From positions 310,001 to 374,000 of the forward strand of contig NZ_MKZO01000036.1 of the NCBI RefSeq assembly GCF_001941965.1: a stretch of 64,000 nucleotides of DNA. The letters are read 5' to 3'. Below are positions 1 through 8,410 of the stretch, piece by piece. The DNA comes from Pseudomonas putida (GTDB taxonomy: Bacteria; Pseudomonadota; Gammaproteobacteria; Pseudomonadales; Pseudomonadaceae). Position numbers and translations under genes: made by a program. Under the pieces are notes generated by a model. It made no database searches. It saw only the letters and a program-made list of their open reading frames with translations, and was not told the origin of the DNA. Position 1 is the first letter of the stretch. Every line of letters starts with the position of its first letter.

Positions 1-83
1 AGCTTGTCGACCAGGGCCTGGGCCTTCTGACGGGCGGCCTCGCGGCCGAGGCTGTGTTTACGTTCAACGCTGATCTGGGTCAT
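1..83 (-). CDS. Polyhydroxyalkanoic-acid-system family protein (N-terminus only)
   Basis: Partial gene running off the left edge; only the first 27 codons are visible. The peptide begins MTQISVERKHSLGREAARQK, which I recognise as the start of the small protein annotated as polyhydroxyalkanoic acid system family (PHA_gran_rgn), commonly found next to phaF/phaI and ubiE in Pseudomonas. The start is the ATG ending at base 83, and the gene is divergent from ubiE. The functional assignment rests on this short N-terminus plus synteny, so it is moderate. Its role in granule formation is inferred from the family and cannot be seen here. Confidence 0.6.
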   Translation of the reverse strand, partial: MTQISVERKHSLGREAARQKAQALVDK

Positions 84-152
84 TCATGAAGTCCTGGCTG
101 CAAGGGCATACTCGCGCATTATGCCCCCGCCTCCAGCCGCGACAACCCCGCC

Positions 153-181
153 AAGACAAATGCAGTCGCACGCCCTAGAAT
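153..181 (+). promoter_or_regulatory. Possible sigma-70 promoter of ubiE operon
   Basis: AAGACA (153-158), a 17-base spacer and TAGAAT (176-181) resemble a housekeeping -35/-10 pair. They lie 29 bases before the ubiE start, in the 126-base gap between the divergent PHA gene and ubiE. The -35 matches 4 of 6 consensus bases and the -10 matches 5 of 6. Sequence resemblance only. Confidence 0.35.
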
Positions 182-209
182 GGCGAGTAATTTTTCCCGG
201 TGAAGCGAT

Positions 210-980
210 ATGAACGAGCAGCGCAAAGGCGATAACGCCGAACCCACCACTCATTTCGGTTACCAGAGCGTTCCTGAAAGCCAGAAAGCCGACAAGGTCG
301 CCGAGGTCTTTCATTCGGTAGCCGCCAAGTACGACCTGATGAACGACGTGCTGTCCGTGGGCATGCACCGCCTGTGGAAACGCTTCGCCATCGAGCTGTC
401 CGGTGTGCGCAGCGGCAACCGGGTGCTGGACATTGCCGGCGGTACCGGCGACCTGACCCGCAAGTTCTCCCACCTGGTCGGCCCTACCGGCCAGGTCGTG
501 CTGGCCGATATCAACGCCTCGATGCTCAAGGTCGGCCGTGACCGCCTGCTCGACCTGGGCGTGGCCGGCAACGTCGAGTTCGTCCAGGCCGACGCGGAAA
601 AACTGCCGTTCCCGGACAACCATTTCGACTGCGTGACCATCGCCTTCGGCCTGCGCAACGTGACCCACAAGGACGAAGCCCTGCGCTCCATGCTGCGCGT
701 GCTCAAGCCCGGTGGCCGCCTGCTGGTGCTGGAGTTCTCCAAACCCACCAGCACGCTGATGTCCAAGGTCTACGACGCCTACTCGTTCGCCTTCATGCCG
801 CTGGCCGGCAAGCTGATCACCAACGACTCGGAAAGCTATCGCTACCTGGCCGAATCGATCCGCATGCACCCCGACCAGGAAACCCTCAAGGCCATGATGG
901 TCGACGCCGGCTTCGACCGCGTCACCTACCACAACATGACCAACGGCATCGTTGCCCTGCACCGCGGTATCAAGCCCTGA
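210..980 (+). CDS. ubiE: Ubiquinone/menaquinone biosynthesis C-methyltransferase UbiE
   Basis: 256-residue SAM-dependent methyltransferase that methylates carbon 2 of the 2-polyprenyl-6-methoxy-1,4-benzoquinol intermediate in ubiquinone synthesis, in the cytoplasm as part of the Ubi complex. The class I methyltransferase motif I is clear (RVLDIAGGTGDLTRKF, about residues 71-86). The UbiE signatures YDLMNDVLSVGMHRLWK near residue 41 and FGLRNVTHKDEAL are also present. Length is normal for the family. The ATG at 210 is preceded by GGTGAAG at a sensible distance. Its stop overlaps the ubiJ start by one base (TGATG), so the two are translationally coupled in a ubiE-ubiJ-ubiB operon. Confidence 0.97.
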   Translation: MNEQRKGDNAEPTTHFGYQSVPESQKADKVAEVFHSVAAKYDLMNDVLSVGMHRLWKRFAIELSGVRSGNRVLDIAGGTGDLTRKFSHLVGPTGQVVLADINASMLKVGRDRLLDLGVAGNVEFVQADAEKLPFPDNHFDCVTIAFGLRNVTHKDEALRSMLRVLKPGGRLLVLEFSKPTSTLMSKVYDAYSFAFMPLAGKLITNDSESYRYLAESIRMHPDQETLKAMMVDAGFDRVTYHNMTNGIVALHRGIKP

Positions 981-1603
981 TGCTCATCGCCGGCCTTCTC
1001 GCCAGCGTCGAACACGGCCTCAACCGTGTCCTGCGCCTGGACAGCACCGCGCTGCCGCGCCTGGCCCCGCTCGATGGCAAGGTGATTGCCATCGACTGCC
1101 GCCAGCCGGCCCTGCAACTGTTCGTCCTGCCCAGCGACGAAGGCCTGCTCCTGGCCAGCCAGTGGGCCAGCCCCGCCGACTGTACCCTGCGTGCCCCGGC
1201 CAGCAGCCTGGTGCAACTGGCCCTGAGCCAGGACAAGACCGCCGTGCTGCACAGCCCGCAGGTCGAGCTGGACGGTGACAGCACCGTGCTGCTCGACCTG
1301 TTCGGCGTACTCCAGGACCTGGAGCTGGACTGGGAGTACGAAGTCTCCCGCTGGCTCGGCCCGGTGGCCACCCAACTGCTCGGCAGCCACCTGCGCAGCC
1401 GCGCCCGCTGGACCCGCGACAGCCTGTCCAGCCTGGGCCGTACCGCCTCCGAATACCTGGCCGAAGAGTCGCGCACCCTGGTGGGCCTGCGCGAAGCCGA
1501 AGCCCGCTTCGAAGAGCTCGACAGCCTCAAGCTCGACATTGAACGCCTCGAGGCGCGCCTCGAGCGCCTTGCCCGATCCCTTGAATCCAGCGATAACGCA
1601 TGA
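980..1603 (+). CDS. ubiJ: Ubiquinone biosynthesis accessory factor UbiJ
   Basis: 207-residue protein between ubiE and ubiB. This position and the N-terminal SCP2-like lipid-binding region (roughly residues 15-110) identify it as UbiJ, the accessory factor that with UbiK organises the soluble Ubi enzyme complex and binds the polyprenyl intermediates. The C-terminal third is charged and probably coiled-coil (EAEARFEELDSLKLDIERLE, then EARLERLARSLE), which fits the UbiK-binding helix of the family. The ATG overlaps the ubiE stop by one base, and the TGA overlaps the ubiB ATG by four (ATGA). No catalytic motif is expected or seen. Confidence 0.9.
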   Translation: MLIAGLLASVEHGLNRVLRLDSTALPRLAPLDGKVIAIDCRQPALQLFVLPSDEGLLLASQWASPADCTLRAPASSLVQLALSQDKTAVLHSPQVELDGDSTVLLDLFGVLQDLELDWEYEVSRWLGPVATQLLGSHLRSRARWTRDSLSSLGRTASEYLAEESRTLVGLREAEARFEELDSLKLDIERLEARLERLARSLESSDNA

Positions 1604-3204
1604 AGCTGCTCGCCGTCCGCCGTCTGTTGCGCATCCAGCGCGTCGTAATCCGCTACCGTCTCGATGACCTGCTGTTCGACCTGCCCCTGCCCTGGTGGCT
1701 GGCCTCCCTGCGGCTGCTGATGCCGTGGCGCTGGCTGCCGCGCAAGAAGCTCGAACTGAGCCGTGGCGCGCGCCTGCGCCTGGCCCTGCAGGACCTCGGG
1801 CCGATCTTCATCAAGTTCGGCCAGTTGCTCTCCACCCGCCGCGACCTTTTGCCGGCGGATATCGCCGACGAGCTGATGCTGCTGCAGGACCGCGTCCCGC
1901 CCTTTGATCCGCAAAAGGCCGTGGCGCTGATCGAAGAGCAACTGGGCGCCAAGGTCGGCGAAGTGTTCGCACGCTTCGATGTCGAGCCATTGGCCTCGGC
2001 TTCCGTTGCCCAGGTCCACGCCGCCCGCCTGAAAAGCGGCGAGGAAGTGGTGGTCAAGGTGGTGCGTCCCGGCCTCAAGCCGGTGATCGCCCAGGACCTG
2101 GCCTGGCTGTTCCTGATTGCCCGCGGCGCCGAGCGGGTCTCCGCCGATGCCCGCCTGCTGCACCCGGTGGACGTGGTCAGCGACTACGAGAAGACCATCT
2201 ACGACGAGCTCGACCTGCTTCGCGAGGCGGCCAACGCCAGCCAGTTGCGGCGCAACTTCGAAGGCTCGGACATGATGTACGTGCCCCAGGTCTACTGGGA
2301 CTGGTGCCGCCCGAAAGTGCTGGTGATGGAGCGCATCTACGGCATCCAGGTCACCGACCTGGAGACCCTCGCCGACCAGCGCACCGACATGAAGATGCTC
2401 GCCGAGCGCGGCGTGGAGATCTTCTTCACCCAGGTGTTCCGCGACAGCTTCTTCCACGCCGACATGCACCCCGGCAACATCTTCGTCAGCACCGTGAAGC
2501 CCTGGAGCCCGCAGTACATTGCCATCGACTGCGGCATCGTCGGCAGCCTGACCCCGGAAGACCAGGACTACCTGGCGCGCAACCTGTTCGCCTTCTTCAA
2601 GCGCGACTACCGCCGCGTGGCGCAGTTGCACATCGATTCCGGCTGGGTCCCGGCGCAGACCAAGCTCAACGAGTTCGAGGCGGCGATCCGCACCGTGTGC
2701 GAGCCGATCTTCGAAAAACCGCTGAAGGACATCTCCTTCGGCCAGGTGCTGATGCGCCTGTTCCAGACTGCGCGGCGCTTCAACATGGAAGTGCAGCCGC
2801 AACTGGTGCTGCTGCAGAAGACCCTGCTGAACATCGAAGGCCTGGGCCGCCAGTTGTATCCGGACCTGGACCTGTGGAGCACCGCCCAGCCGTTCCTCGA
2901 ACGCTGGATGCGCGACCGGGTCAGCCCGAAAACCCTGCTGCAGAACCTGCACAGCCAGGTCGAGCAGGTGCCGCACCTGGCCAACATGACCCGCGACCTG
3001 CTGGAACGCATGTCGCAGCCGCACCTCAACGACCCGCCGGCCCCGTGGAAGCAGCAGGACCACTGGGCCCTGCGCCTGCTCGGTGCTGCCCTGCTGGGCG
3101 GTGGCGCGGTGCTCGCCACCGGCGCGGAGAACTTCGTAGCCACCAGCGTCTGGCCGGCCTGGCTGATGCTGGCGGCGGGGCTCTACCTGGTGGTTCGCCG
3201 ATAG
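1600..3204 (+). CDS. ubiB: Ubiquinone biosynthesis regulatory kinase-like protein UbiB
   Basis: 534-residue membrane-anchored atypical kinase/ATPase of the UbiB/ADCK family, needed for aerobic ubiquinone synthesis. Family marks are all visible: the KxGQ motif in FIKFGQLLSTRRDLLP (about 70-85), the Ala-rich nucleotide loop LASASVAQVHAA (131-142), the catalytic-loop-like HADMHPGNIF (286-295) and the metal-binding Asp in AIDCGIVG (about 310). Two hydrophobic segments end the protein (ALLGGGAVLA and AWLMLAAGLYLVV), the usual C-terminal membrane anchor. The start overlaps the ubiJ stop. Normal length. Confidence 0.97.
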   Translation: MKLLAVRRLLRIQRVVIRYRLDDLLFDLPLPWWLASLRLLMPWRWLPRKKLELSRGARLRLALQDLGPIFIKFGQLLSTRRDLLPADIADELMLLQDRVPPFDPQKAVALIEEQLGAKVGEVFARFDVEPLASASVAQVHAARLKSGEEVVVKVVRPGLKPVIAQDLAWLFLIARGAERVSADARLLHPVDVVSDYEKTIYDELDLLREAANASQLRRNFEGSDMMYVPQVYWDWCRPKVLVMERIYGIQVTDLETLADQRTDMKMLAERGVEIFFTQVFRDSFFHADMHPGNIFVSTVKPWSPQYIAIDCGIVGSLTPEDQDYLARNLFAFFKRDYRRVAQLHIDSGWVPAQTKLNEFEAAIRTVCEPIFEKPLKDISFGQVLMRLFQTARRFNMEVQPQLVLLQKTLLNIEGLGRQLYPDLDLWSTAQPFLERWMRDRVSPKTLLQNLHSQVEQVPHLANMTRDLLERMSQPHLNDPPAPWKQQDHWALRLLGAALLGGGAVLATGAENFVATSVWPAWLMLAAGLYLVVRR

Positions 3205-3277
3205 CCACGACGGCCAGCGGCTGGCACACTAGCCGCCGGCATCGGCGCGGGGCCGTGGCCTGATTTGGGAGTCGAAC

Positions 3278-3670
3278 ATGAAAGACTGGCTGGACGAGAT
3301 CAAGTGGGACAGCAACGGCCTGGTACCGGCCATCGCCCAGGACCACAAGACCGGGCGCGTATTGATGATGGCCTGGATGAACCGCGAATCCCTGGCCCTG
3401 ACCGCCGCCGAGCAGCGCGCCATCTACTGGTCGCGCTCCCGTGGCAAACTGTGGCGCAAGGGCGAGGAGTCCGGCCATGTGCAGAAACTGCATGAGCTGC
3501 GCCTGGACTGCGACGCCGACGTGATCATCCTGATGGTCGAGCAACTGGGTCATATCGCCTGCCACACCGGCCGCGAAAGCTGCTTCTACCGCGTCTTCGA
3601 AGACGGCCAGTGGAAAATCGTCGACCCGGTCCTGAAGGACCCGGACGCCATCTACAACGCAGGACACTGA
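3278..3670 (+). CDS. hisI: Phosphoribosyl-AMP cyclohydrolase HisI
   Basis: 130-residue single-domain enzyme for the third step of histidine synthesis, opening the adenine ring of phosphoribosyl-AMP. Characteristic segments are VLMMAWMNRESL, the zinc-binding LDCDADVIILMVEQ, and HTGRESCFYR near the C-terminus, with the expected Cys ligands. In many bacteria hisI and hisE are fused; here they are separate genes two bases apart, the Pseudomonas arrangement. The ATG at 3278 is used; upstream TTGGGAG is the ribosome site. Confidence 0.97.
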   Translation: MKDWLDEIKWDSNGLVPAIAQDHKTGRVLMMAWMNRESLALTAAEQRAIYWSRSRGKLWRKGEESGHVQKLHELRLDCDADVIILMVEQLGHIACHTGRESCFYRVFEDGQWKIVDPVLKDPDAIYNAGH

Positions 3671-3672
3671 AC

Positions 3673-4008
3673 ATGAGCGACACCCTGAGCCGCCTGGCCG
3701 AAGTACTGGAAGCCCGCAAGGGCGCGGCCCCCGACAGTTCCTACGTCGCCAGCCTGTACCACAAGGGCCTGAACAAGATCCTTGAGAAGGTCGGCGAGGA
3801 ATCGGTGGAAACCATCATCGCCGCCAAGGACGCCGCCGTCAGCGGCGACTGCAGCGATGTCATCTATGAAACCGCCGACCTGTGGTTCCATAGCCTGGTC
3901 ATGCTCAGTGCATTGGGCCAACACCCGCAGGCCGTGCTGGCCGAGCTGGAACGCCGCTTCGGCCTGTCCGGCCATGACGAAAAAGCCGCTCGCCAGCCAT
4001 CGGCCTGA
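3673..4008 (+). CDS. hisE: Phosphoribosyl-ATP pyrophosphatase HisE
   Basis: 111-residue all-alpha NTP-pyrophosphatase that hydrolyses phosphoribosyl-ATP to phosphoribosyl-AMP, the second step of histidine synthesis. It begins MSDTLSRLAEVLEARKGA and contains the MazG-like metal-binding helices (KVGEESVETIIAAKD and DVIYETADLWFHSLVML). The ATG lies two bases after the hisI stop. A longer reading from 3610 would only add a translation of the hisI tail, so the internal ATG was chosen. Confidence 0.96.
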   Translation: MSDTLSRLAEVLEARKGAAPDSSYVASLYHKGLNKILEKVGEESVETIIAAKDAAVSGDCSDVIYETADLWFHSLVMLSALGQHPQAVLAELERRFGLSGHDEKAARQPSA

Positions 4009-4034
4009 CTGACACTACATTCGAGGAAAGCACC

Positions 4035-4307
4035 ATGGGTATTTTTGACTGGAAACACTGGATCGTCCTGCTGGTCGTGGTCGTGCTGGTCTTCGGCACC
4101 AAGAAGCTGAAGAACTTCGGCAGCGACCTGGGCGAGTCCATCAAGGGCTTCCGCAAGGCCATGAACGAAGAAGAGAAGCCGGCGGACCCGAACGTCCAGG
4201 CCGCGCAACCTTCCCAGCCGGTACCACCGCAGGGCGCCCCGCTGAACCAGCCGCAAACCTTCGACGGCCAGGCGCAGAAGGTCCAGGAACCTGCAAGGAA
4301 AGAGTGA
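4035..4307 (+). CDS. tatA: Sec-independent (Tat) translocase subunit TatA
   Basis: 90-residue subunit that forms the size-variable pore of the twin-arginine translocase. An N-terminal membrane segment (HWIVLLVVVVLVFG, about 8-21) is followed by the hinge and amphipathic helix FGTKKLKNFGSDLGESIKGF and an unstructured Pro/Gln-rich tail, the standard TatA layout. First gene of tatABC, directly downstream of hisE (26-base gap); an AGGAAA ribosome site precedes the ATG. tatB follows after four bases. Confidence 0.96.
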   Translation: MGIFDWKHWIVLLVVVVLVFGTKKLKNFGSDLGESIKGFRKAMNEEEKPADPNVQAAQPSQPVPPQGAPLNQPQTFDGQAQKVQEPARKE

Positions 4308-4311
4308 TCCC

Positions 4312-4737
4312 ATGTTCGGCATCAGCTTCAGCGAGTTGCTGCTCGTCGGCCTGGTCGCCCTGGTGGTGCTCGGCCCCGAGCGCCTGCCCGGCGCGGCGCG
4401 CACCGCCGGCCTGTGGATCGGGCGGCTCAAGCGCAGCTTCAATTCCATCAAGCAGGAAGTGGAGCGCGAGATCGGCGCCGACGAGATCCGCCGGCAACTG
4501 CACAACGAGCACATCCTCTCGATGGAGCAGGAAGCCCGGCGCATCCTCAATCCACACAGCGTGACCCCGGACCCGGCCACCACGCCCGGTAGCGAGCCGG
4601 TGCCCCCGGTGGCAGCCGAGCCTGCCCCCGTGGCGCCTGTTGCGCCCGTACCGCCGGTAACCCCTGTCGTCACTCCTGAACCGGCCCCCGTCACCCCGCC
4701 GCCCACCGAACCGACCCAACCGCCGCGAGCCCCATGA
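4312..4737 (+). CDS. tatB: Sec-independent (Tat) translocase subunit TatB
   Basis: 141-residue TatB, the TatC partner that receives twin-arginine substrates. The N-terminus MFGISFSELLLVGLVALVVL is the single membrane helix, followed by LGPERLPGAARTAGLWIGRL and a long amphipathic helix with family-typical EVEREIGADEIRRQL. The last 45 residues are a low-complexity Pro/Val/Ala repeat (PVAPVAPVPPVTPVV), which varies between species. The stop overlaps tatC by four bases (ATGA). Confidence 0.96.
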   Translation: MFGISFSELLLVGLVALVVLGPERLPGAARTAGLWIGRLKRSFNSIKQEVEREIGADEIRRQLHNEHILSMEQEARRILNPHSVTPDPATTPGSEPVPPVAAEPAPVAPVAPVPPVTPVVTPEPAPVTPPPTEPTQPPRAP

Positions 4738-5525
4738 GCGAGATCCCGGAACACGACCAGCCGATGCCGCTGGTGTCGCACCTCACCGAACTGCGGACCC
4801 GCCTGCTGCGCTGCGTGGCGGCGGTCTTCCTGATCTTCGCCGGGCTGTTCTCCTTCGCCCAGCAGATCTACACCCTGGTCTCGGCGCCGCTGCGCGCGCA
4901 CCTGCCGGCCAACGCGACGATGATCGCCACCGACGTGGCCTCGCCGTTCCTCACGCCGTTCAAGCTGACCATGATCGTTTCGCTGTTCCTGGCGATCCCG
5001 TTCATCCTCTACCAGATCTGGGGCTTCATCGCGCCCGGCCTGTACCGCCATGAAAAGCGCGTGGCGATCCCGCTGCTGGTGTCCAGCATCCTGCTGTTCT
5101 ACGCCGGCATGGCCTTCGCCTACTTCCTGGTCTTCCCGCTGATCTTCGGCTTCTTCGCCAGCGCCACGCCCGAAGGCGTGTCGATGATGACCGACATCGC
5201 CAGCTACCTCGATTTCGTCATGACCCTGTTCTTCGCCTTCGGGGTGGCCTTCGAGATCCCGGTGGCCGTGGTCCTGCTGGTGTGGATCGGTGTCGTGGAC
5301 GTGCAGTACCTGCGCAAGATCCGCCCGTACGTGATCATCGGCTGCTTCGTGGTCGGCATGATCCTGACTCCGCCGGACATCTTCTCGCAGACCCTGCTGG
5401 CCGTGCCGATGTGGATGCTGTTCGAGATCGGCGTGCTGTTCGGCGGCCTGGTGCGCAAGCGCCGCCAGGAAGAACAAGCCAGCGACGACACCCCGGACGA
5501 CCAGCCGCCAGCGACCCAGCCGTGA
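4734..5525 (+). CDS. tatC: Sec-independent (Tat) translocase subunit TatC
   Basis: 263-residue six-helix membrane protein that recognises the twin-arginine signal peptide. The cytoplasmic N-terminal signature MPLVSHLTELRTRLLR is intact, as are the loop motif FIAPGLYRHEKRVA and the later GILTPPD-like segment (GMILTPPDIFSQTLL). Length is normal. The start overlaps tatB and the stop overlaps the rsmE GTG (GTGA), giving one translationally coupled block. Confidence 0.97.
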   Translation: MSEIPEHDQPMPLVSHLTELRTRLLRCVAAVFLIFAGLFSFAQQIYTLVSAPLRAHLPANATMIATDVASPFLTPFKLTMIVSLFLAIPFILYQIWGFIAPGLYRHEKRVAIPLLVSSILLFYAGMAFAYFLVFPLIFGFFASATPEGVSMMTDIASYLDFVMTLFFAFGVAFEIPVAVVLLVWIGVVDVQYLRKIRPYVIIGCFVVGMILTPPDIFSQTLLAVPMWMLFEIGVLFGGLVRKRRQEEQASDDTPDDQPPATQP

Positions 5526-6229
5526 ACCTGTTGCTGCTCGAGGAGGCCGATTTCATCTCGGCCGACCGTGCGGTCCTGAACGACCGCCGCTTCACCCATA
5601 TGCAGGAGATCCATCGCGTGGCGGTGGGCGACAGCCTGCGGGTCGGGCGCATTGGCGGGCGGATGGGCCAAGCCCGGGTCGAGCGCCTGGAAGGCCATGA
5701 AGCCGAACTGTCCCTGAGCTTCGACCAGGCTCCGCCGGCCAAGCTGCCGCTGACCCTGGTGCTCGCCCTGCCGCGACCGAAAATGCTCCGCCGGGTGTTC
5801 CAGACCATCGCCACCATGGGCGTGGCCAAGCTGGTGCTGGTCAACAGCTACCGGGTGGAAAAGAGCTTCTGGCAGACGCCGTTCCTCGACCCGGAGAACA
5901 TCCGCGAGAACCTGATCCTCGGCCTGGAACAGGCCCGCGACACGGTGCTGCCGGAAGTCATCATCGAGAAGCGCTTCAAGCCCTTCGTCGAGGACCGCCT
6001 GCCGGCCATCGCCGCCGGCACCCTCGGCCTGGTCGGCCATCCTGGCAACCACCCGCCCTGCCCGCGCGGCGTGGATGAGCCGGTGACCCTGGCCATCGGG
6101 CCGGAAGGCGGCTGGATTCCTTACGAGATCGACCTGCTGGGCAAGGCCGGGCTCGCCCCGGTGCAGCTCGGTGATCGCATCCTGCGCGTGGAAACAGCCG
6201 TCACCGCCCTGCTCGCTCGTCTTTTCTAA
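5522..6229 (+). CDS. rsmE: 16S rRNA (uracil-1498-N3)-methyltransferase RsmE
   Basis: 235-residue SPOUT-fold enzyme that makes m3U1498 in 16S rRNA. The N-terminal PUA-like domain (VNLLLLEEADFISADRAVLN) leads into the trefoil-knot methyltransferase, with the SAM-binding TLAIGPEGGW and RILRVETAVTALLARL near the end, both diagnostic. The GTG at 5522 overlaps the tatC stop by four bases and gives the family length. The frame is open for another 80 codons upstream, but that stretch is only the tatC coding sequence in another frame. Confidence 0.94.
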   Translation: MNLLLLEEADFISADRAVLNDRRFTHMQEIHRVAVGDSLRVGRIGGRMGQARVERLEGHEAELSLSFDQAPPAKLPLTLVLALPRPKMLRRVFQTIATMGVAKLVLVNSYRVEKSFWQTPFLDPENIRENLILGLEQARDTVLPEVIIEKRFKPFVEDRLPAIAAGTLGLVGHPGNHPPCPRGVDEPVTLAIGPEGGWIPYEIDLLGKAGLAPVQLGDRILRVETAVTALLARLF

Positions 6230-6298
6230 GCGCTTTCCCACACGGTCTATAGGACTATTGGCTACCTCTTTAGCCCCGGTTTAGACGCTTTTGCCATC

Positions 6299-6325
6299 TT
6301 CAGTTTTGTCACGGCGAGCCGATTC
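6299..6325 (+). promoter_or_regulatory. Candidate FliA (sigma-28) promoter for the chemoreceptor
   Basis: TTCAGTTT, an 11-base spacer and GCCGATTC match the flagellar sigma-28 consensus (TAAAGTTT-N11-GCCGATAA) at 6 of 8 positions in each box with exact spacing. The element ends 50 bases before the chemoreceptor start, and chemoreceptor genes are common FliA targets. Confidence 0.5.
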
Positions 6326-6375
6326 AGGAACACAGCCTAGAAATCTGCCTCGCCTGACAGAACCGGAGTGACCGT

Positions 6376-8292
6376 ATGTACCGTTGGATGGCCCTGCACC
6401 TGGGCAATGTGAGCGTCAATCGCAAACTGGGGATCGGCTTCAGCATCGTGTTGCTGCTGACCCTCGCTATCACCTTCACCGGCTGGCAAGGCCTGAGCGG
6501 CGTGATCGGCCGGGGTGACAAGCTCGGCGAGATCTCAGAGGTGTACCAGGGTACCCAGGTCCTGCGTATCGCCCGGCAGAGCTACGAGCACAACCGTGAC
6601 GCCGCCTCCACCGCCCAGGTGGAACAGGCCCTGGCGTCGCTGGCCACGACCCTGCAACGGGTCAGCAAGGGCGTCAAGGAGCCTCAGGACAGCAAGCGTC
6701 TCGCTGACCAGGAGCAGACGGTCCGCGCCTATGAAAGCGCCTTCGCCGACCTCAAGCGCGCTGCAGACGCCCGCGAGGCCGCCCGTGCCATTCTCGGCAG
6801 CAGCGCCGACCAGGCTGCCGCGCTGCTCGACCAGGTCCAGCAAGCCCTGCTGCAGGACGGTGACATCGTGGTGTTCAACAACGCGGTCGAGACGGCAAAG
6901 CTGCTGCAACAGGCGCGTTTCCAGGTACGCGGCTACACCTACAGCGGCAAGGATGAGTTCCAGGCCACCGCACTGACCGCCATCGACGAGGCGCTGGCGC
7001 TGATCAAGTCGCTGCCGGGCAAGGTGCCGGCGCAACATCAGGCCAGCCTGGTCGCGACTGCCGAGGCCCTGAATGCCTACCGCGGCGCGGTGGTCCAGGT
7101 AGGCGCCGCCCAGTCAGCCGGCGAGAAGGCCTTGGCCGAGATGGGCAAGCTGGGCACCCGCCTGCTCGACCTGAGCAGCGAGCTGACCCAGTCCCAGACC
7201 AAGATTCGCGACACCGAAACCGAGCATGCCAAGTCCATGCTTGGCCTCGCCACCCTGCTCGCCCTGGCCTTCGGCATCCTGGCCGCCTGGGCGATCACCC
7301 GGCAGATCGTCATCCCGCTGCGCCAGACCCTGACCGCCGTGGACCGCATCGCCAGCGGCGACCTCAGCCACGACCTCCACGAGCAGCGGCGTGACGAACT
7401 GGGCCAGTTGCAGCGCAGCATGCAGCGCATGACCCTGAGCCTGCGCGAGCTGATCGGCGGGATTGGCGATGGCGTCACCCAGATCGCCAGTGCTGCCGAG
7501 GAACTGTCCGCAGTGACCGAGCAGACCAGCGCCGGGGTCAACAACCAGAAGGTGGAAACTGACCAGGTCGCCACCGCCATGAACGAAATGGCCGCCACCG
7601 TGCATGAAGTGGCCCGCAATGCCGAAGAGGCTTCCGAAGCCGCGAAGATGGCCGACAACCAGGCCCGCGAAGGTGATCGCGTGGTGGCCCAGGCCATTGC
7701 CCAGATCGAGCGCCTGGCCAAGGAAGTCGGTAACTCCAGCACTGCAATGAACGACCTCAAGGCCGAGAGCGCGAAGATCGGCAGCGTACTGGACGTGATC
7801 AAGTCGGTGGCCGAGCAGACCAACCTGCTGGCGCTCAACGCGGCCATCGAAGCGGCCCGGGCCGGTGAAGCGGGTCGCGGGTTTGCCGTGGTCGCGGATG
7901 AGGTGCGCAGCCTGGCGCAGCGCACCCAGCAGTCCACCGAGGAGATCGAGCAATTGATCGCCGGGTTGCAGAACGGCACCCAGCAGGTGGCGGCGGTGAT
8001 GGACAACAGCCGGAACCTGACCGACAGCAGCGTGCAGTTGACCCGCAGTGCCGGGGTTTCGCTGGAGACCATTACCAGGACCGTGTCGTCGATCCAGGCG
8101 ATGAACCAGCAGATCGCGGCGGCGGCGGAACAGCAGAGCGCGGTGGCGGAAGAGATCAACCGCAGCGTGATGAATGTGCGGGATGTGTCGGATCAGACGG
8201 CGTCGGCGAGTGAGGAGACGGCGGCGTCCAGCGTGGAACTGGCGCGCTTGGGGACGCATTTGCAGTCGCTGGTATCGCGGTTCCGCCTGTAA
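6376..8292 (+). CDS. Methyl-accepting chemotaxis protein with HBM-type sensor
   Basis: 638-residue chemoreceptor. Membrane helix 1 (about 15-35) and helix 2 (about 288-310) bracket a roughly 250-residue all-helical periplasmic domain, the size and character of a helical bimodular (HBM) sensor. A HAMP region follows (TRQIVIPLRQTLTAVDRIAS), then the signalling hairpin with the conserved tip NLLALNAAIEAARAGEAGRG. Position after rsmE and length match the HBM receptors McpK of P. aeruginosa and McpS of P. putida, which sense TCA-cycle acids. Ligand assignment here is by analogy only. Monocistronic, with a FliA-like promoter upstream. No CheR-binding pentapeptide is seen at the C-terminus (ends VSRFRL). 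Confidence 0.9.
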   Translation: MYRWMALHLGNVSVNRKLGIGFSIVLLLTLAITFTGWQGLSGVIGRGDKLGEISEVYQGTQVLRIARQSYEHNRDAASTAQVEQALASLATTLQRVSKGVKEPQDSKRLADQEQTVRAYESAFADLKRAADAREAARAILGSSADQAAALLDQVQQALLQDGDIVVFNNAVETAKLLQQARFQVRGYTYSGKDEFQATALTAIDEALALIKSLPGKVPAQHQASLVATAEALNAYRGAVVQVGAAQSAGEKALAEMGKLGTRLLDLSSELTQSQTKIRDTETEHAKSMLGLATLLALAFGILAAWAITRQIVIPLRQTLTAVDRIASGDLSHDLHEQRRDELGQLQRSMQRMTLSLRELIGGIGDGVTQIASAAEELSAVTEQTSAGVNNQKVETDQVATAMNEMAATVHEVARNAEEASEAAKMADNQAREGDRVVAQAIAQIERLAKEVGNSSTAMNDLKAESAKIGSVLDVIKSVAEQTNLLALNAAIEAARAGEAGRGFAVVADEVRSLAQRTQQSTEEIEQLIAGLQNGTQQVAAVMDNSRNLTDSSVQLTRSAGVSLETITRTVSSIQAMNQQIAAAAEQQSAVAEEINRSVMNVRDVSDQTASASEETAASSVELARLGTHLQSLVSRFRL

Positions 8293-8310
8293 TCCATTTG
8301 TGTGGCTGAT

Positions 8311-8393
8311 GGCCCTATCGCTGGCAAGCCAGCTCCCACAAGTATCGCGTGCACCGCTGAACCTGTGGGAGCTGGCTTGCCAGCGATAGGGCC
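8311..8393. repeat. REP pair, family A copy 1
   Basis: Two inverted copies of a REP unit built on GCTGGCAAGCCAGC plus the tail CTCCCACA, separated by about 22 bases and flanked by GGCCCTA/TAGGGCC, so the whole element can fold into a long stem. It fills the gap between the chemoreceptor stop and the end of the convergent ABC transporter operon. Extragenic REP doublets of this kind are mobilised by RAYT (TnpA-REP) transposases. Confidence 0.9.
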
Positions 8394-8410
8394 CGGAAGA
8401 GCGACAGAGC

